From contig JAFDZF010000185.1 of the NCBI GenBank assembly GCA_018267055.1, forward strand, positions 1-35,417: DNA of 35,417 nt. Direction: 5' to 3'. The position numbers and the translations under genes were made by a program. Shown here piece after piece: positions 14,724-23,201 of this stretch; position 1 is the stretch's first letter, and each line of letters starts with the position of its first letter. Origin of the DNA: Bacteroidota bacterium. GTDB lineage: Bacteria > Bacteroidota > Bacteroidia > Flavobacteriales_F > PHOS-HE28. The notes under the pieces were generated by a model, which did not search any database, was not told the origin of the DNA, and was given only the letters and a program-made list of their open reading frames with translations.

Positions 14724-15769
14724 GCCTGCAAGAACGAGTAGCGGCCCTGGAGGCCGAAGTGAAGGATGCCGTGGCCGCCACCGCGGAGGACGTGGAGCGC
14801 TTCCGCGTGGCCATGCTGGGCCGCAACGGCAAGGTCACCGCCCTGTTCGATGACCTCAAGCAGATGCCGGCGGAGGAGAAACGGGCCTTCGGCCAGCGGC
14901 TGAACCACCTGAAGAACGCCGCCCAGGCGCGCCTGGAGGAGCTGAAGGCGGCGACGGCCGGCACCGCGGCCCGCGAGGTGCGGGCCACCGACCCCACGCG
15001 GCCGGCCCTGACCGGCTTCCCCGGAAGCCTGCATCCCATCACCCTGGTGCGCCAGCGCATCGTGGAGGTCTTCTCCCGCATCGGCTATACGGTGAGCCAG
15101 GGGCCCGAGGTGGAGGACGACCACCACAACTTCAGCGCCCTCAACTTCCCGCCGGACCACCCCGCCCGCGACATGCAGGACACCTTCTTCGTGGAAGGCC
15201 CCGGCAGCGGTGCGGACGCCCTGGCCCTGCGCACCCATACCAGCAGCGTGCAGGTGCGGGTGATGGAGAGCACCAAGCCGCCCATCCGCACCATCTCGCC
15301 CGGGCGGGTGTACCGCAACGAGGCCATCAGCGCCCGCGCGCACTGCATGTTCCACCAGGTGGAAGGGCTGTACGTGGACAAGGGCGTGAGCTTCGCCGAG
15401 CTGAAGGGCACATTGGACCACTTCGCGAAGGCGATGTTCGGCCCCGATGTGGCCATCCGCATGCGGCCGAGCTACTTCCCCTTCACCGAGCCGAGCGCCG
15501 AGGTGGACATGAGCTGCACCATCTGCGGCGGCGCGGGCTGCAACATCTGCAAGCACAGCGGCTGGGTGGAGATCATGGGTTGCGGCATGGTGGACCCGGC
15601 CGTATTGAGCAACTGCGGCATCGACCCCACGGTCTACAGCGGCTTCGCCTTCGGCATGGGCGTGGAGCGCATCGCCCAGCTGATCTACCGTGTGCCGGAC
15701 CTGCGGCTCTACTGGGAGAACGACGTGCGCTTCCTGGACCAGTTCGCCAGCGGCGCCTTCCGGGGCTGA
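14720..15769 (+). CDS. pheS: Phenylalanine--tRNA ligase alpha subunit
   Basis: A 349-residue alpha subunit of the class II PheRS heterotetramer. An N-terminal coiled-coil region (about 1-90) contacts tRNA. The catalytic part has H-P-I-T-L-V-R-Q-R-I, motif 2 G-R-V-Y-R-N-E-A-I-S-A-R-A-H-C-M-F-H-Q-V-E-G, and motif 3 G-M-G-V-E-R-I-A-Q-L-I-Y. A C-x-x-C-x-x-x-x-C-x-x-C group (C-T-I-C-G-G-A-G-C-N-I-C) followed by G-W-V-E-I-M-G-C-G-M-V is the optional metal-binding insertion seen in part of the family. The beta subunit gene pheT is not in this window. It overlaps the cyclophilin gene by 4 nt and is followed 4 nt later by the flavoprotein. Confidence 0.97.
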   Translation: MSLQERVAALEAEVKDAVAATAEDVERFRVAMLGRNGKVTALFDDLKQMPAEEKRAFGQRLNHLKNAAQARLEELKAATAGTAAREVRATDPTRPALTGFPGSLHPITLVRQRIVEVFSRIGYTVSQGPEVEDDHHNFSALNFPPDHPARDMQDTFFVEGPGSGADALALRTHTSSVQVRVMESTKPPIRTISPGRVYRNEAISARAHCMFHQVEGLYVDKGVSFAELKGTLDHFAKAMFGPDVAIRMRPSYFPFTEPSAEVDMSCTICGGAGCNICKHSGWVEIMGCGMVDPAVLSNCGIDPTVYSGFAFGMGVERIAQLIYRVPDLRLYWENDVRFLDQFASGAFRG

Positions 15770-15773
15770 CCCC

Positions 15774-17012
15774 ATGGCGGAGGCCGTGCGCACCGACGTC
15801 TGCATCGTGGGCGCCGGCCCCGGCGGCTGCGCGGCGGCCCTGCAGCTGGCCCGGCACGGCGTGCAGGCCCTGCTGGTGGACAAGGCCGTCTTCCCGCGCG
15901 ACAAGGTCTGCGGCGATGCCCTCAGCGGCAAGGTGATGCGCGCCCTGGAGCGGCTCGACCCCGCCCTGGCCGACACCCTGCGCGCGGATGCCCGCCAGCT
16001 GCCGAGCTGGGGCGTCACCTTCACCGCGCCCAACGGCCAGGCCCTGCGGGTGCCGTTCTCGCGCCGCACCGGCGAAGGACAGGCCCCCGGGGCCATCCTG
16101 CCGCGGCTGGACTTCGACGCACTGCTCTTCGAAAAAGCCGTGCGGGCCCCGGGGATCGATGCGCGCCAAGGCGTCACCCTGAAAGGCTTCGAGCGCACGC
16201 CCGGCGGCTGGCGCATCACCGACAGCGGACAGCGGACGACCATCGAGGCCCGGCTGGTCATCGCGGCGGACGGGGCCAACTCGTTGTTCGCGCGGCACGT
16301 GGCCGGCCTGCCGATGGAGCCCCGCCACCACTGCGCCGGCGTGCGGGCTTATTACCGCGGCGTACAGGGGCTGGACCCGCAGGGGTTCATCGAGCTCATC
16401 TTCCTGAAGGAGCTGCTGCCGGGCTACCTCTGGATCTTCCCGCTCCCGGACGGACGGGCGAACGTGGGCCTGGGCCTGCGCAGCGACGTGGTACGCGCCC
16501 GCCGGGCGGACCTGAAGGCCCTGATGCAACAGTTGTTGGCCGAGCATCCGCAATTGCGGGAGCGCTTCGCGGACGCTGAGGCGGAAGGGCCGGTACAGGG
16601 CATGGGCCTGCCGCTCGCGAGCCGGCGCCGGTCCCTCAGCGGCGAGGGCTACCTGCTCGTGGGCGATGCCGGGCACCTGATCGACCCCTTCACCGGCGAG
16701 GGCATCAGCCACGCGATGATCAGTGGCGTGCACGCGGCGGACGTGGCCGCGGAAGCCCTGCGTTCCGGCCGGACGGACGCGGCGGCGCTGAAGGCCTACG
16801 ACGCCCGCGTGTGGAAGCGGCTGGGCCGGGAGCTGGCCATCAGCACGCGGCTGCAGCAGCTGGCCGGCAAGCCCTGGCTCTTCGACCTAGTGGTGGGCCG
16901 GGCGGTGCGCAACCCCGCGCTGGCCGATACCATCAGCAGCATGTTCAACGACCTGGACCTGCGCGCGCGGTTGAAGAAGCCCGGCTTCTACGTCAAGCTG
17001 CTTTTCGGCTGA
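15774..17012 (+). CDS. Geranylgeranyl-reductase-family FAD oxidoreductase
   Basis: A 412-residue flavoprotein. The FAD-binding G-A-G-P-G-G motif is at 13-18, followed by P-R-D-K-V-C-G-D-A-L-S-G (41-52), typical of the geranylgeranyl reductase branch, and G-D-A-G-H-L-I-D-P-F-T-G-E-G-I (about 297-311), the second FAD motif. Relatives saturate isoprenoid chains or oxidise small molecules. In a bacterium without chlorophyll or archaeal lipids, the likely targets are isoprenoid quinone side chains, polyprenols or other lipids, but the substrate is not shown. It starts 4 nt after pheS and ends tail to tail with pyk. The upstream extension of the frame lies inside pheS, so the ATG at 15774 is used. 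Confidence 0.88.
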   Translation: MAEAVRTDVCIVGAGPGGCAAALQLARHGVQALLVDKAVFPRDKVCGDALSGKVMRALERLDPALADTLRADARQLPSWGVTFTAPNGQALRVPFSRRTGEGQAPGAILPRLDFDALLFEKAVRAPGIDARQGVTLKGFERTPGGWRITDSGQRTTIEARLVIAADGANSLFARHVAGLPMEPRHHCAGVRAYYRGVQGLDPQGFIELIFLKELLPGYLWIFPLPDGRANVGLGLRSDVVRARRADLKALMQQLLAEHPQLRERFADAEAEGPVQGMGLPLASRRRSLSGEGYLLVGDAGHLIDPFTGEGISHAMISGVHAADVAAEALRSGRTDAAALKAYDARVWKRLGRELAISTRLQQLAGKPWLFDLVVGRAVRNPALADTISSMFNDLDLRARLKKPGFYVKLLFG

Positions 17013-17030
17013 GCGGACCTTTCCGCCGGG

Positions 17031-18461
17031 TCACGCCGGGCTCAGCTTCAGCATGTTGGCCATGCCTTTCTCGGCGATGGGCATGCTGGCGATGTTGATC
17101 ACCAGGTCGCCCTTCTGCACGTGGTTCTTGCGGCGCAGCAGGTGCTTGATGTCGGCGATGGTGTGGTCGGTGCTCACCGTCTTGTCGTAGTACTCCGCGC
17201 GCACGCCCCACACCAAGTTGAGCATGTTCAGGATGGAGCGGTTGCTGGTGAAGGCGTAGATGTTCGCCCGCGGCCGCATGCTGCTGATCTTGAAGGCCGT
17301 ATAGCCGCTGTGGGTCATGGTCACGATGGCCTTCACGGGCATGGCCTCGGTCATGCGCACGGCGGCGATGCTCACCGCGTCGCTGATGGTGCGGTCGTTC
17401 TCGTTCAGGGGGGGCTGCGGCACGTCGTACATGCCGTCGGCCGTCTCCATCTCGGCGAGGATGCGGTTCATGGTGCGCACCACCTCCACGGGGTATTTGC
17501 CCACGCTGGTCTCGGCGCTGAGCATCACCGCGTCGGCATGGTCCAGTACAGCGTTGGCCACGTCGTTCACCTCGGCGCGGGTGGGCGTGGGGCTGCTGAT
17601 CATGCTCTCCATCATCTGGGTGGCCACGATCACCGGGCGGTTCTGCCGCAGGCAGCGGCGGATGAGGTCCTTCTGGATCAGCGGCACCTTTTCCATGGGC
17701 ACCTCCACGCCGAGGTCGCCGCGGGCCACCATCAGCGCATCGCTCTCGCGGATGATGTCCTCGATCTCCGCCAGGGCCTCGGGCTTCTCGATCTTGGCGA
17801 TCACCCGGGCGTGCTTGTCCTGCGCGCGGATGATGTGCTTGAGCTCGATGATGTCGCGGGCGCTGCGCACGAAGCTCAGGCCCACCCAGTCCACCTCCTG
17901 CTCCAGGGCGAAGTCCAGGTCGGCCCGGTCCTTCTCGGTGAGGCTGGGCAGGCTCACCTTGGTGTTGGGCAGGTTGATGCCCTTATTGTTGGTGAGCTTG
18001 CCGCCCACGCGCACCTTGGTGACCACGTTCTTCTGGCCGTCGGTGCGGACGACCTCCAGGCGCAGCTTGCCGTCGTCGAGCAGCACCATCTCGCCGGGCC
18101 GCACGTCATTGGGGAACTGCAGGTAGCTGGTGCTGATGCGGGCGGCGGTGCCGCGCACGGTCTCCGTGGTGATCAGCAGTTCATTGCCCTCCTTGAGCTC
18201 CACGGCGCCGTTCTCCATCTCCCCGGTGCGGAGCTTGGGGCCCTGCAGGTCGGCGAGGATGGCGGTGGTGAGGCCCAGCTCCTCATTGAGGGCGCGGATG
18301 TTGGTGATGAGCTCGGCGTAGAACGTGTAGTTGCCGTGGCTGAAGTTCAGCCGGCACACGTCCATGCCGTTGCGCATCAGTTCGCGCAGCACGTCCACGG
18401 ACGAGCTGGCCGGGCCGATGGTGGCCACGATCTTGGTCTTCGGGTCGGAATGGGGTTTCAT
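17031..18461 (-). CDS. pyk: Pyruvate kinase
   Basis: A 476-residue glycolytic enzyme that forms pyruvate and ATP from phosphoenolpyruvate and ADP. The N-terminus T-K-I-V-A-T-I-G-P-A-S-S, R-L-N-F-S-H-G, the I-A-K-I-E-K-P-E-A segment with the catalytic Lys, V-A-R-G-D-L-G-V-E, and A-T-Q-M-M-E-S-M-I are all in place. The C-terminal domain ends normally. The ATG at 18461 overlaps the stop of the upstream IPExxxVDY gene (ATGA). The longer in-frame extension lies in that gene and is not coding. Expression from the box at 18885-18892 through both genes is likely. Confidence 0.97.
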   Translation of the reverse strand: MKPHSDPKTKIVATIGPASSSVDVLRELMRNGMDVCRLNFSHGNYTFYAELITNIRALNEELGLTTAILADLQGPKLRTGEMENGAVELKEGNELLITTETVRGTAARISTSYLQFPNDVRPGEMVLLDDGKLRLEVVRTDGQKNVVTKVRVGGKLTNNKGINLPNTKVSLPSLTEKDRADLDFALEQEVDWVGLSFVRSARDIIELKHIIRAQDKHARVIAKIEKPEALAEIEDIIRESDALMVARGDLGVEVPMEKVPLIQKDLIRRCLRQNRPVIVATQMMESMISSPTPTRAEVNDVANAVLDHADAVMLSAETSVGKYPVEVVRTMNRILAEMETADGMYDVPQPPLNENDRTISDAVSIAAVRMTEAMPVKAIVTMTHSGYTAFKISSMRPRANIYAFTSNRSILNMLNLVWGVRAEYYDKTVSTDHTIADIKHLLRRKNHVQKGDLVINIASMPIAEKGMANMLKLSPA

Positions 18462-18871
18462 TGGAAGAGCTTGTGGGCGCCCCGCAGCTGCCGCGCATCC
18501 AGGGGGAACGCCGTGAGCACGAACTCGGTGCTGCGCACCTGGTCGAGCAGTTCCGTGGGGAGCACGGGCGCCGTCTCGTCCACCAGGAGGAAGAAATCCG
18601 CCTGGCGTTGGTCCTTCAGCAACACGCCATGCGTGCCGTGGTTGTTGATCAAGGTGTACATCGCCTGCGAGGGTTCGTCCAGGTGGTCGAACACGCTGTA
18701 GTGGGCCGGCTGCTCCGGTCCCGCGTCGGCGATGTCCTGCGCGCGGCGGCAGAGGGAGATGCCGAGCTTGCGGTTCAGGGCCCAGCAGAGGCGGTAGTCG
18801 TTCACGTGGCTGCTGATGGCGATCAGCGTGACCTCCGGATCCGCTTCGATATCGAGCTTGAACTTGGCCAT
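18458..18871 (-). CDS. IPExxxVDY-type protein of unknown function
   Basis: A 137-residue cytoplasmic protein encoded directly before pyk. It has V-T-L-I-A-I-S-S-H-V-N-D-Y-R-L-C-W-A-L-N-R-K-L-G-I, then L-L-K-D-Q-R-Q-A-D-F-F-L-L-V-D and F-V-L-T-A-F-P-L-D, a pattern I recall from a Bacteroidota family annotated as IPExxxVDY family protein, usually found between rnc and pyk. The naming motif itself is not obvious here, so this is family recall supported by gene order. The function is unknown; position suggests a link with pyruvate kinase. The ATG at 18871 is preferred because the upstream frame is low-complexity and overlaps the promoter box. Confidence 0.75.
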   Translation of the reverse strand: MAKFKLDIEADPEVTLIAISSHVNDYRLCWALNRKLGISLCRRAQDIADAGPEQPAHYSVFDHLDEPSQAMYTLINNHGTHGVLLKDQRQADFFLLVDETAPVLPTELLDQVRSTEFVLTAFPLDARQLRGAHKLFQ

Positions 18872-18884
18872 GGCGCGAGGCGTC

Positions 18885-18892
18885 CAAAGGTA
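18885..18892 (-). promoter_or_regulatory. Candidate -7 box for the IPExxxVDY-pyk operon
   Basis: TACCTTTG on the minus strand, an exact TAnnTTTG match, 13 nt before the ATG at 18871, in the gap after rnc. It suggests pyk expression is independent of the acpP-fabF-rnc run. Confidence 0.55.
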
Positions 18893-18968
18893 GAACGGCG
18901 TTGCGCGCAGCTTCCGGCGGGCCGGGCAAGCTGTGAGCAGGCGGGCGTTGACAGCGCGCAGATCCCGC

Positions 18969-19850
18969 TCAGGGGCGGTCGGACGCTTCGCCGGCGGGCG
19001 GCAGCTGCCGCGGCGGCAGGGCGTGCTGCGCGGCGGCCTTGGGCAGGCGCCGCTCGCGATCGCGGCGCGAGCGGCCGGAGCCACGTTTCGGGGCATCGCC
19101 CGGCCCCCCTTCGGCGGCACGCTCGCCCTTGCTCCCCGAACCGCGCACGGCGCGGAAGGCTGCCTGGGCGGCGTCCTGCTCCGCCTTCTTCTTGCTGTTG
19201 CCCTTGCCCACTCCGCGCACCTCGCCGTCGATGCGCGCCTCGGCGGTGTAGAGCTTGCCGCGCCCGCCGCGGGCCGCGTCCTCGGTGAGGAGGAACTCCA
19301 CGCGCTTGCGCTTCTTCTGGCCCCACTCGAGCAGGCGGCTCTTGCTGTCGCGGTCCTCCTGCTCCACGGTCTTCAGGTCGAAGTGCCGCGTGATCAGGGC
19401 GAGCACGGCCTTGTTGGTGCGCTCGAACCCCTTGTCCAGGAAAAGCGCGCCGATCAAGGCTTCCAGGGCATTGCCGGGCACCGACGTCTCGTGGTTGCGC
19501 CCCACGTTGCTCTCCACCACGCGCTCGATCTCCACGTGCTTCGCGAGGATGCTGAGCTGGTGCCGGCTCACCAGCTTGCTGCGCATGCGGGTGAGGAAGC
19601 CTTCGCCCTTGTCGGGGTAGCTGTTGAAGAGGAACTGGCCCACGATGGCGTCCAGCACGGCGTCGCCGAGGAACTCCAGGCGCTCGTTGTCGGGAAGGTC
19701 GGGCCGGTCCTCGGGCACGGCGCTGCTGTGGCGCAGGGCCTGGCGGTAGAGGGCCAGGTCGCCGGGGGTCACGCCCAGGGTCTTGCGGCACCAGGCGCGG
19801 ATGCGGCGCTCCTCAGGGGTCGCGGCACGGCGGAACAGGCGGGAAAGCAA
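18969..19850 (-). CDS. rnc: Ribonuclease III
   Basis: A 293-residue endonuclease for double-stranded RNA that matures rRNA and other transcripts. The signature N-E-R-L-E-F-L-G-D is at 55-63 with the catalytic Glu59 and Asp63; the second acidic site lies in N-A-L-E-A-L-I-G-A-L-F-L-D (Glu130). Asn127 replaces the Asp found at the equivalent E. coli position, which I recall as normal in Bacteroidota (G-N-A-L-E-A). The double-stranded RNA-binding domain (about 167-235) ends with K-K-K-A-E-Q-D-A-A-Q-A-A. A further basic tail (about 238-293, Arg/Gly/Lys-rich) is longer than usual. It follows fabF by 4 nt. Confidence 0.95.
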   Translation of the reverse strand: MLSRLFRRAATPEERRIRAWCRKTLGVTPGDLALYRQALRHSSAVPEDRPDLPDNERLEFLGDAVLDAIVGQFLFNSYPDKGEGFLTRMRSKLVSRHQLSILAKHVEIERVVESNVGRNHETSVPGNALEALIGALFLDKGFERTNKAVLALITRHFDLKTVEQEDRDSKSRLLEWGQKKRKRVEFLLTEDAARGGRGKLYTAEARIDGEVRGVGKGNSKKKAEQDAAQAAFRAVRGSGSKGERAAEGGPGDAPKRGSGRSRRDRERRLPKAAAQHALPPRQLPPAGEASDRP

Positions 19851-19854
19851 AGGC

Positions 19855-21105
19855 CTAACGGTACTTGCGGAAGATCACCGCGGTGTTGTGGCCGCCGAAC
19901 CCGAAGGTGTTGCTCATGGCGGCGTTCACCGTGCGCTGCTGCGCCTTGTTGAACGTGAAGTTCAACTTGGGATCGATCTCGGGATCGTCCGTGAAATGGT
20001 TGATGGTCGGCGGCACGATGTCCTTGTACACCGCCATGATGCTGGCCAGGGCCTCCACGGCGCCCGCTGCCCCGAGCAGGTGGCCGGTCATGCTCTTGGT
20101 GGAGCAGATGTTGAGGGCGTAGGCGTGCTCGCCGAAGAGGCGCTGGATGGCCTTCACCTCCTGGGGGTCGCCGATGGGCGTGCTGGTGCCGTGGGTGTTG
20201 ATGTGGTCGATCTCCTCCGGCTTCATGCCCGCATCCTCCAGGGCGTGCTTCATGCAGAGGTAGGCGCCCAGGCCGTCGGGATGCGGCGCGGTGATGTGGT
20301 AGGCGTCGCTGCTCATGCCGCCGCCCACGATCTCGCAGTAGATCTTCGCCCCGCGGGCCTTGGCGTGCTCCAGCTCCTCCAGGATGATGGCGCCGCCGCC
20401 CTCACCGAGCACGAAGCCGTCGCGGTCCTTGTCGTAGGGGCGGCTGGCCGTGGCGGGATCGTCGTTGCGGGTGCTCATGGCGTGCAGGGCGTTGAAGCCG
20501 CCCACGCCCGCCTCATAGACCGAGGCCTCGCTGCCGCCGGTGACCATGGCGTGCGCCATGCCCAGCCGGATCTGGTTGAAGGAATCGATCAGGGCGTTGT
20601 TGCCGCTGGCGCAGGCGCTCACCGTGACGTAGCTCGGCCCGCGCAGGCCATGGCGGATGCTGATCAGGCCCGACGCGCTGTCGGCGATCATCTTCGGGAT
20701 GAAGAAGGGGTTGAAACGGGGGGTCCCGTCGCCCTTGCCGAAGTTGATGCACTCCTCCTGGAAGGTCTTCAGGCCGCCGATGCCCGACCCCCAGATCACC
20801 CCCACGCGGTCGCGGTCCACCTTCTCCAGGTCCAGCCCGCTGTCCTTCATCGCCTCATCGGCGACCACGACGGCGAACTGCGAGAAGGGGTCCATCTTCC
20901 GCGCTTCCTTGCGGTCGATGAAGTCCTCGGGCACGAACCCCTTGACCTCGCAGGCGAACTGGGTCTTGAACTTCGACGCGTCGAAGCGGGTGATGGGCGC
21001 GGCGCCGCTGACGCCGCTCACCAGACCCTCCCAGTAGGCTTTGAGAGTGTTCCCTAAGGGAGTGAGCGCGCCCAGACCAGTGACGACGACGCGCCTGAGC
21101 TCCAT
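19855..21105 (-). CDS. fabF: 3-oxoacyl-ACP synthase II
   Basis: A 416-residue beta-ketoacyl-ACP synthase that elongates fatty acids by condensing malonyl-ACP with acyl-ACP. The catalytic triad is complete: Cys165 in S-A-C-A-S-G, His305 in N-T-H-G-T-S-T, and His342 in K-S-M-T-G-H-L-L-G-A-A-G with Lys337. Glycine-rich F-G-F-G-G-H-N near the end supports FabF. The start M-E-L-R-R-V-V-V-T-G-L-G is exact for the family. It lies 12 nt after acpP, the standard arrangement in which carrier protein and condensing enzyme are co-expressed, and is followed by rnc. Confidence 0.97.
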   Translation of the reverse strand: MELRRVVVTGLGALTPLGNTLKAYWEGLVSGVSGAAPITRFDASKFKTQFACEVKGFVPEDFIDRKEARKMDPFSQFAVVVADEAMKDSGLDLEKVDRDRVGVIWGSGIGGLKTFQEECINFGKGDGTPRFNPFFIPKMIADSASGLISIRHGLRGPSYVTVSACASGNNALIDSFNQIRLGMAHAMVTGGSEASVYEAGVGGFNALHAMSTRNDDPATASRPYDKDRDGFVLGEGGGAIILEELEHAKARGAKIYCEIVGGGMSSDAYHITAPHPDGLGAYLCMKHALEDAGMKPEEIDHINTHGTSTPIGDPQEVKAIQRLFGEHAYALNICSTKSMTGHLLGAAGAVEALASIMAVYKDIVPPTINHFTDDPEIDPKLNFTFNKAQQRTVNAAMSNTFGFGGHNTAVIFRKYR

Positions 21106-21109
21106 ACAG

Positions 21110-21117
21110 CCAAGATA
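21110..21117 (-). promoter_or_regulatory. Possible -7-like box between acpP and fabF
   Basis: TATCTTGG on the minus strand directly after the acpP stop, 4 nt before the fabF ATG. It is one mismatch from TAnnTTTG and has the same spacing as pgk, so it may allow extra fabF transcription. It could equally be chance within an operon. Confidence 0.3.
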
Positions 21118-21354
21118 TTACTTGGCGTTCTTCTCCACGTAGTCCACGGCCTGACCCACCGTCTGGATCTTCTCGGCCTGATCATCAGGGATGGCGATGT
21201 TGAACTCCTTCTCGAACTCCATGATGAGCTCGACGGTATCCAGGCTGTCAGCGCCAAGGTCGTTGGTGAAGCTCGCTTCTGGCGTGACCTCGCCCTGGTC
21301 GACCCCGAGCTTGTCCACGATGATCGCGATGACCCTTGACTTGATGTCGGACAT
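21118..21354 (-). CDS. acpP: Acyl carrier protein
   Basis: A 78-residue acidic helical protein that carries growing acyl chains on a phosphopantetheine arm. The attachment site is Ser37 in [11 protein letters not shown]. The start M-S-D-I-K-S-R-V at 21354 fits the usual length; the open frame continues upstream without family likeness. It is the first gene of the acpP-fabF-rnc run and is divergent from purN, an arrangement I recall as common in this phylum. Confidence 0.97.
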   Translation of the reverse strand: MSDIKSRVIAIIVDKLGVDQGEVTPEASFTNDLGADSLDTVELIMEFEKEFNIAIPDDQAEKIQTVGQAVDYVEKNAK

Positions 21355-21380
21355 GTCCGTGCGTTTTTGTGATGAGGGTG

Positions 21381-21388
21381 CAAAGGAA
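21381..21388 (-). promoter_or_regulatory. Candidate -7 box for acpP
   Basis: TTCCTTTG on the minus strand, one mismatch to TAnnTTTG, 26 nt before the acpP ATG. Confidence 0.4.
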
Positions 21389-21472
21389 AGACAATTTCCG
21401 AAGGTTGTACGCGGCCGGCATGCCCGCCCACGGCGGCCAGGGCCGACCCGGGAGGCGATGCCCGGCATGCCG

Positions 21473-21480
21473 CATCTTTG
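21473..21480 (+). promoter_or_regulatory. Candidate -7 box for purN
   Basis: CATCTTTG, one mismatch to TAnnTTTG, 5 nt before the purN ATG at 21486. The same octamer precedes the PfkB kinase on the other strand. Confidence 0.45.
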
Positions 21481-21485
21481 CGCCC

Positions 21486-22073
21486 ATGGCGCACCCCCCC
21501 GCCGCCCGCCAGCGCATCGCCATCCTGGCCTCCGGCTCGGGCACCAATGCCCAACGGCTCATCGCCCATTTCCACGGCCACCCCCGGGCCGAAGTGGCCC
21601 TGGTGGGCTGTGACAAGCCCCAGGCCCCCGTGGTCCAGCGGGCGTGGGACGCCGGGGTGCCCACCTACCTGTTCAACGGCGCCCAGCTGAAGGACGGCAC
21701 CGTGCTGCGCGAGCTGCAGGGCCAGCGCATCGGCCTGGTGGTGCTGGCCGGCTTCCTGCGGCTGGTCCCGGCGGAGATGGTCCGCGCCTTCCCGGACCGC
21801 ATCGTGAACATCCACCCCGCCCTGCTGCCCAAGTACGGCGGGCGGGGGCTGTACGGGGAGCACGTGCACCGGGCGGTCCTGGCGGCCGGCGAGGCCGAGA
21901 GCGGCATCACCATCCACCTGGTGAACGAGCGGTACGACGAGGGCCGGCACCTGTTCCAGGCCCGCTGCCCGGTGCTGCCCGGCGATACCCCCGCCACCCT
22001 GGCCGCCCGCATCCACGAACTGGAGCACCGGCACTACCCGGACGTGGTGGAGCGGCTGGTGAACGGCGGATGA
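21486..22073 (+). CDS. purN: Phosphoribosylglycinamide formyltransferase
   Basis: A 195-residue enzyme of purine synthesis that transfers a formyl group from 10-formyltetrahydrofolate to GAR. The phosphate loop A-S-G-S-G-T-N is at 15-21. The catalytic Asn108 and His110 lie in [10 protein letters not shown], and Asp151 in [10 protein letters not shown]. The [10 protein letters not shown] segment is the conserved loop after the active site. The start was chosen because [12 protein letters not shown] lies near the N-terminus in the family. It is divergent from acpP and leads into the marC-like gene. Confidence 0.96.
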   Translation: MAHPPAARQRIAILASGSGTNAQRLIAHFHGHPRAEVALVGCDKPQAPVVQRAWDAGVPTYLFNGAQLKDGTVLRELQGQRIGLVVLAGFLRLVPAEMVRAFPDRIVNIHPALLPKYGGRGLYGEHVHRAVLAAGEAESGITIHLVNERYDEGRHLFQARCPVLPGDTPATLAARIHELEHRHYPDVVERLVNGG

Positions 22074-22116
22074 CCGCCTTGCACCTCCTCGCTTCTTGCC
22101 GAACTTCACCCCCCGG

Positions 22117-22731
22117 ATGCTCGACCTCGCCCAGACCGGCAAAGCCTTCCTGATCCTCTTCGCGGTGATCGACATCATCGGCGGCATCCCGATGATCCTC
22201 AACGTGCGCGAGAAGGCCGGCAAGATCTACCCGGCCCGCGCCACGCTGGTGAGCCTGGCCATCATGGTCACCTTCCTCTACGTGGGCGAGGCCATCCTGC
22301 ACGTGGTGGGCATCGATGTGCGGTCCTTCGCCGTGGCCGGCTCCTTCATCCTCTTCTTCATCGCCCTGGAGATGACCCTGGGCATCCGCCTGTTCAAGGA
22401 GGACACCTCGGCGCCGGGGCTGAGCGCGGACCCCAAGGTCTACAGCATCGTACCGCTGGCCTTCCCGGTGATCGCGGGCGCAGGCACCATCACCACCATC
22501 CTTTCGTTGCGCGCGGAGTTCGGCTCCACGGAGATCCTGGTGGCCATCCTGCTCAACATGGCGGTGGTGGTCACGGTGCTGCTGCTCACCAGCCGCATCG
22601 AGCACCTGCTGGGCCGCGTGGGGCTCATCGTGCTGCGCAAGGCCTTCGGCATCATCCTCCTCGCCATCAGCGTGAAGCTCTTCACGGGGAACATCACTTA
22701 CCTCTTCCCGCACACCGGGCCCCTGCCGTGA
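22117..22731 (+). CDS. MarC family membrane protein
   Basis: A 204-residue integral membrane protein with about six helices. The opening [15 protein letters not shown] and the later [15 protein letters not shown] match the MarC/YhgN family, whose function is unproven despite an old link to drug resistance. The ATG at 22117 places 14 residues before the F-A-V-I-D motif, as in relatives; an in-frame TTG at 22096 would add 7 residues. It lies 43 nt after purN and overlaps rnhA (GTGA, 22728-22731). Confidence 0.9.
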   Translation: MLDLAQTGKAFLILFAVIDIIGGIPMILNVREKAGKIYPARATLVSLAIMVTFLYVGEAILHVVGIDVRSFAVAGSFILFFIALEMTLGIRLFKEDTSAPGLSADPKVYSIVPLAFPVIAGAGTITTILSLRAEFGSTEILVAILLNMAVVVTVLLLTSRIEHLLGRVGLIVLRKAFGIILLAISVKLFTGNITYLFPHTGPLP

Positions 22732-23198
22732 GGATCACCGTGTACACCGACGGCGCGGCCAGCGGCAATCCAGGCCCGGGCGGCTATGGCGCGGTGCTGA
22801 TGGCCGGCCACCACCGGAAGGAGCTGTGGGGCGGCTTCCGGCGCACCACCAACAACCGCATGGAGCTGCTGGCCGTCATCGCGGCCCTGGAAGCCCTGAA
22901 GGGCGAGGGGCACGAGGTGACGGTGGTGAGCGACAGCAAGTACGTGGTGGACGCGGTGGAGAAGGGCTGGGTCTTCGATTGGGAGAAGAAGCGCTTCGCC
23001 AAGAAGAAGAACCCCGACCTGTGGGAACGCTTCCTCCGCATCTACCGCAAGCACCGCGTGCGCTTCCAGTGGATCCGCGGGCACAACGGCCATCCGGAGA
23101 ACGAGCTGTGCGACCGCCTGGCGGTGGCCGCACGGGAGCAGCCCGGCCTGCCCGCGGACGAAGGCTATGAGCGGATGGGCGAAGGGGGCCTCTTCTGA
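22728..23198 (+). CDS. rnhA: Ribonuclease HI
   Basis: A 156-residue enzyme that removes RNA from RNA-DNA hybrids during replication and repair. The four catalytic carboxylates are present: Asp8 (Y-T-D-G), Glu46 (N-N-R-M-E-L), Asp69 (S-D-S-K-Y-V) and Asp129 (E-L-C-D-R-L). His119 in R-G-H-N-G-H is the conserved loop histidine. The handle region with W-V-F-D-W is basic (K-K-R-F-A-K-K-K). It begins with GTG overlapping the marC stop. An acidic extension of about 20 residues follows the core. Its stop is 3 nt from the stop of the opposing secreted protein gene. Confidence 0.95.
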   Translation: MRITVYTDGAASGNPGPGGYGAVLMAGHHRKELWGGFRRTTNNRMELLAVIAALEALKGEGHEVTVVSDSKYVVDAVEKGWVFDWEKKRFAKKKNPDLWERFLRIYRKHRVRFQWIRGHNGHPENELCDRLAVAAREQPGLPADEGYERMGEGGLF

Positions 23199-23201
23199 TA
23201 C

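Noticed and set aside
17013-17026. Small hairpin between the flavoprotein and pyk
   Set aside because: Only a 5-bp stem with a 4-nt loop; too weak in a GC-rich gap to call a terminator.
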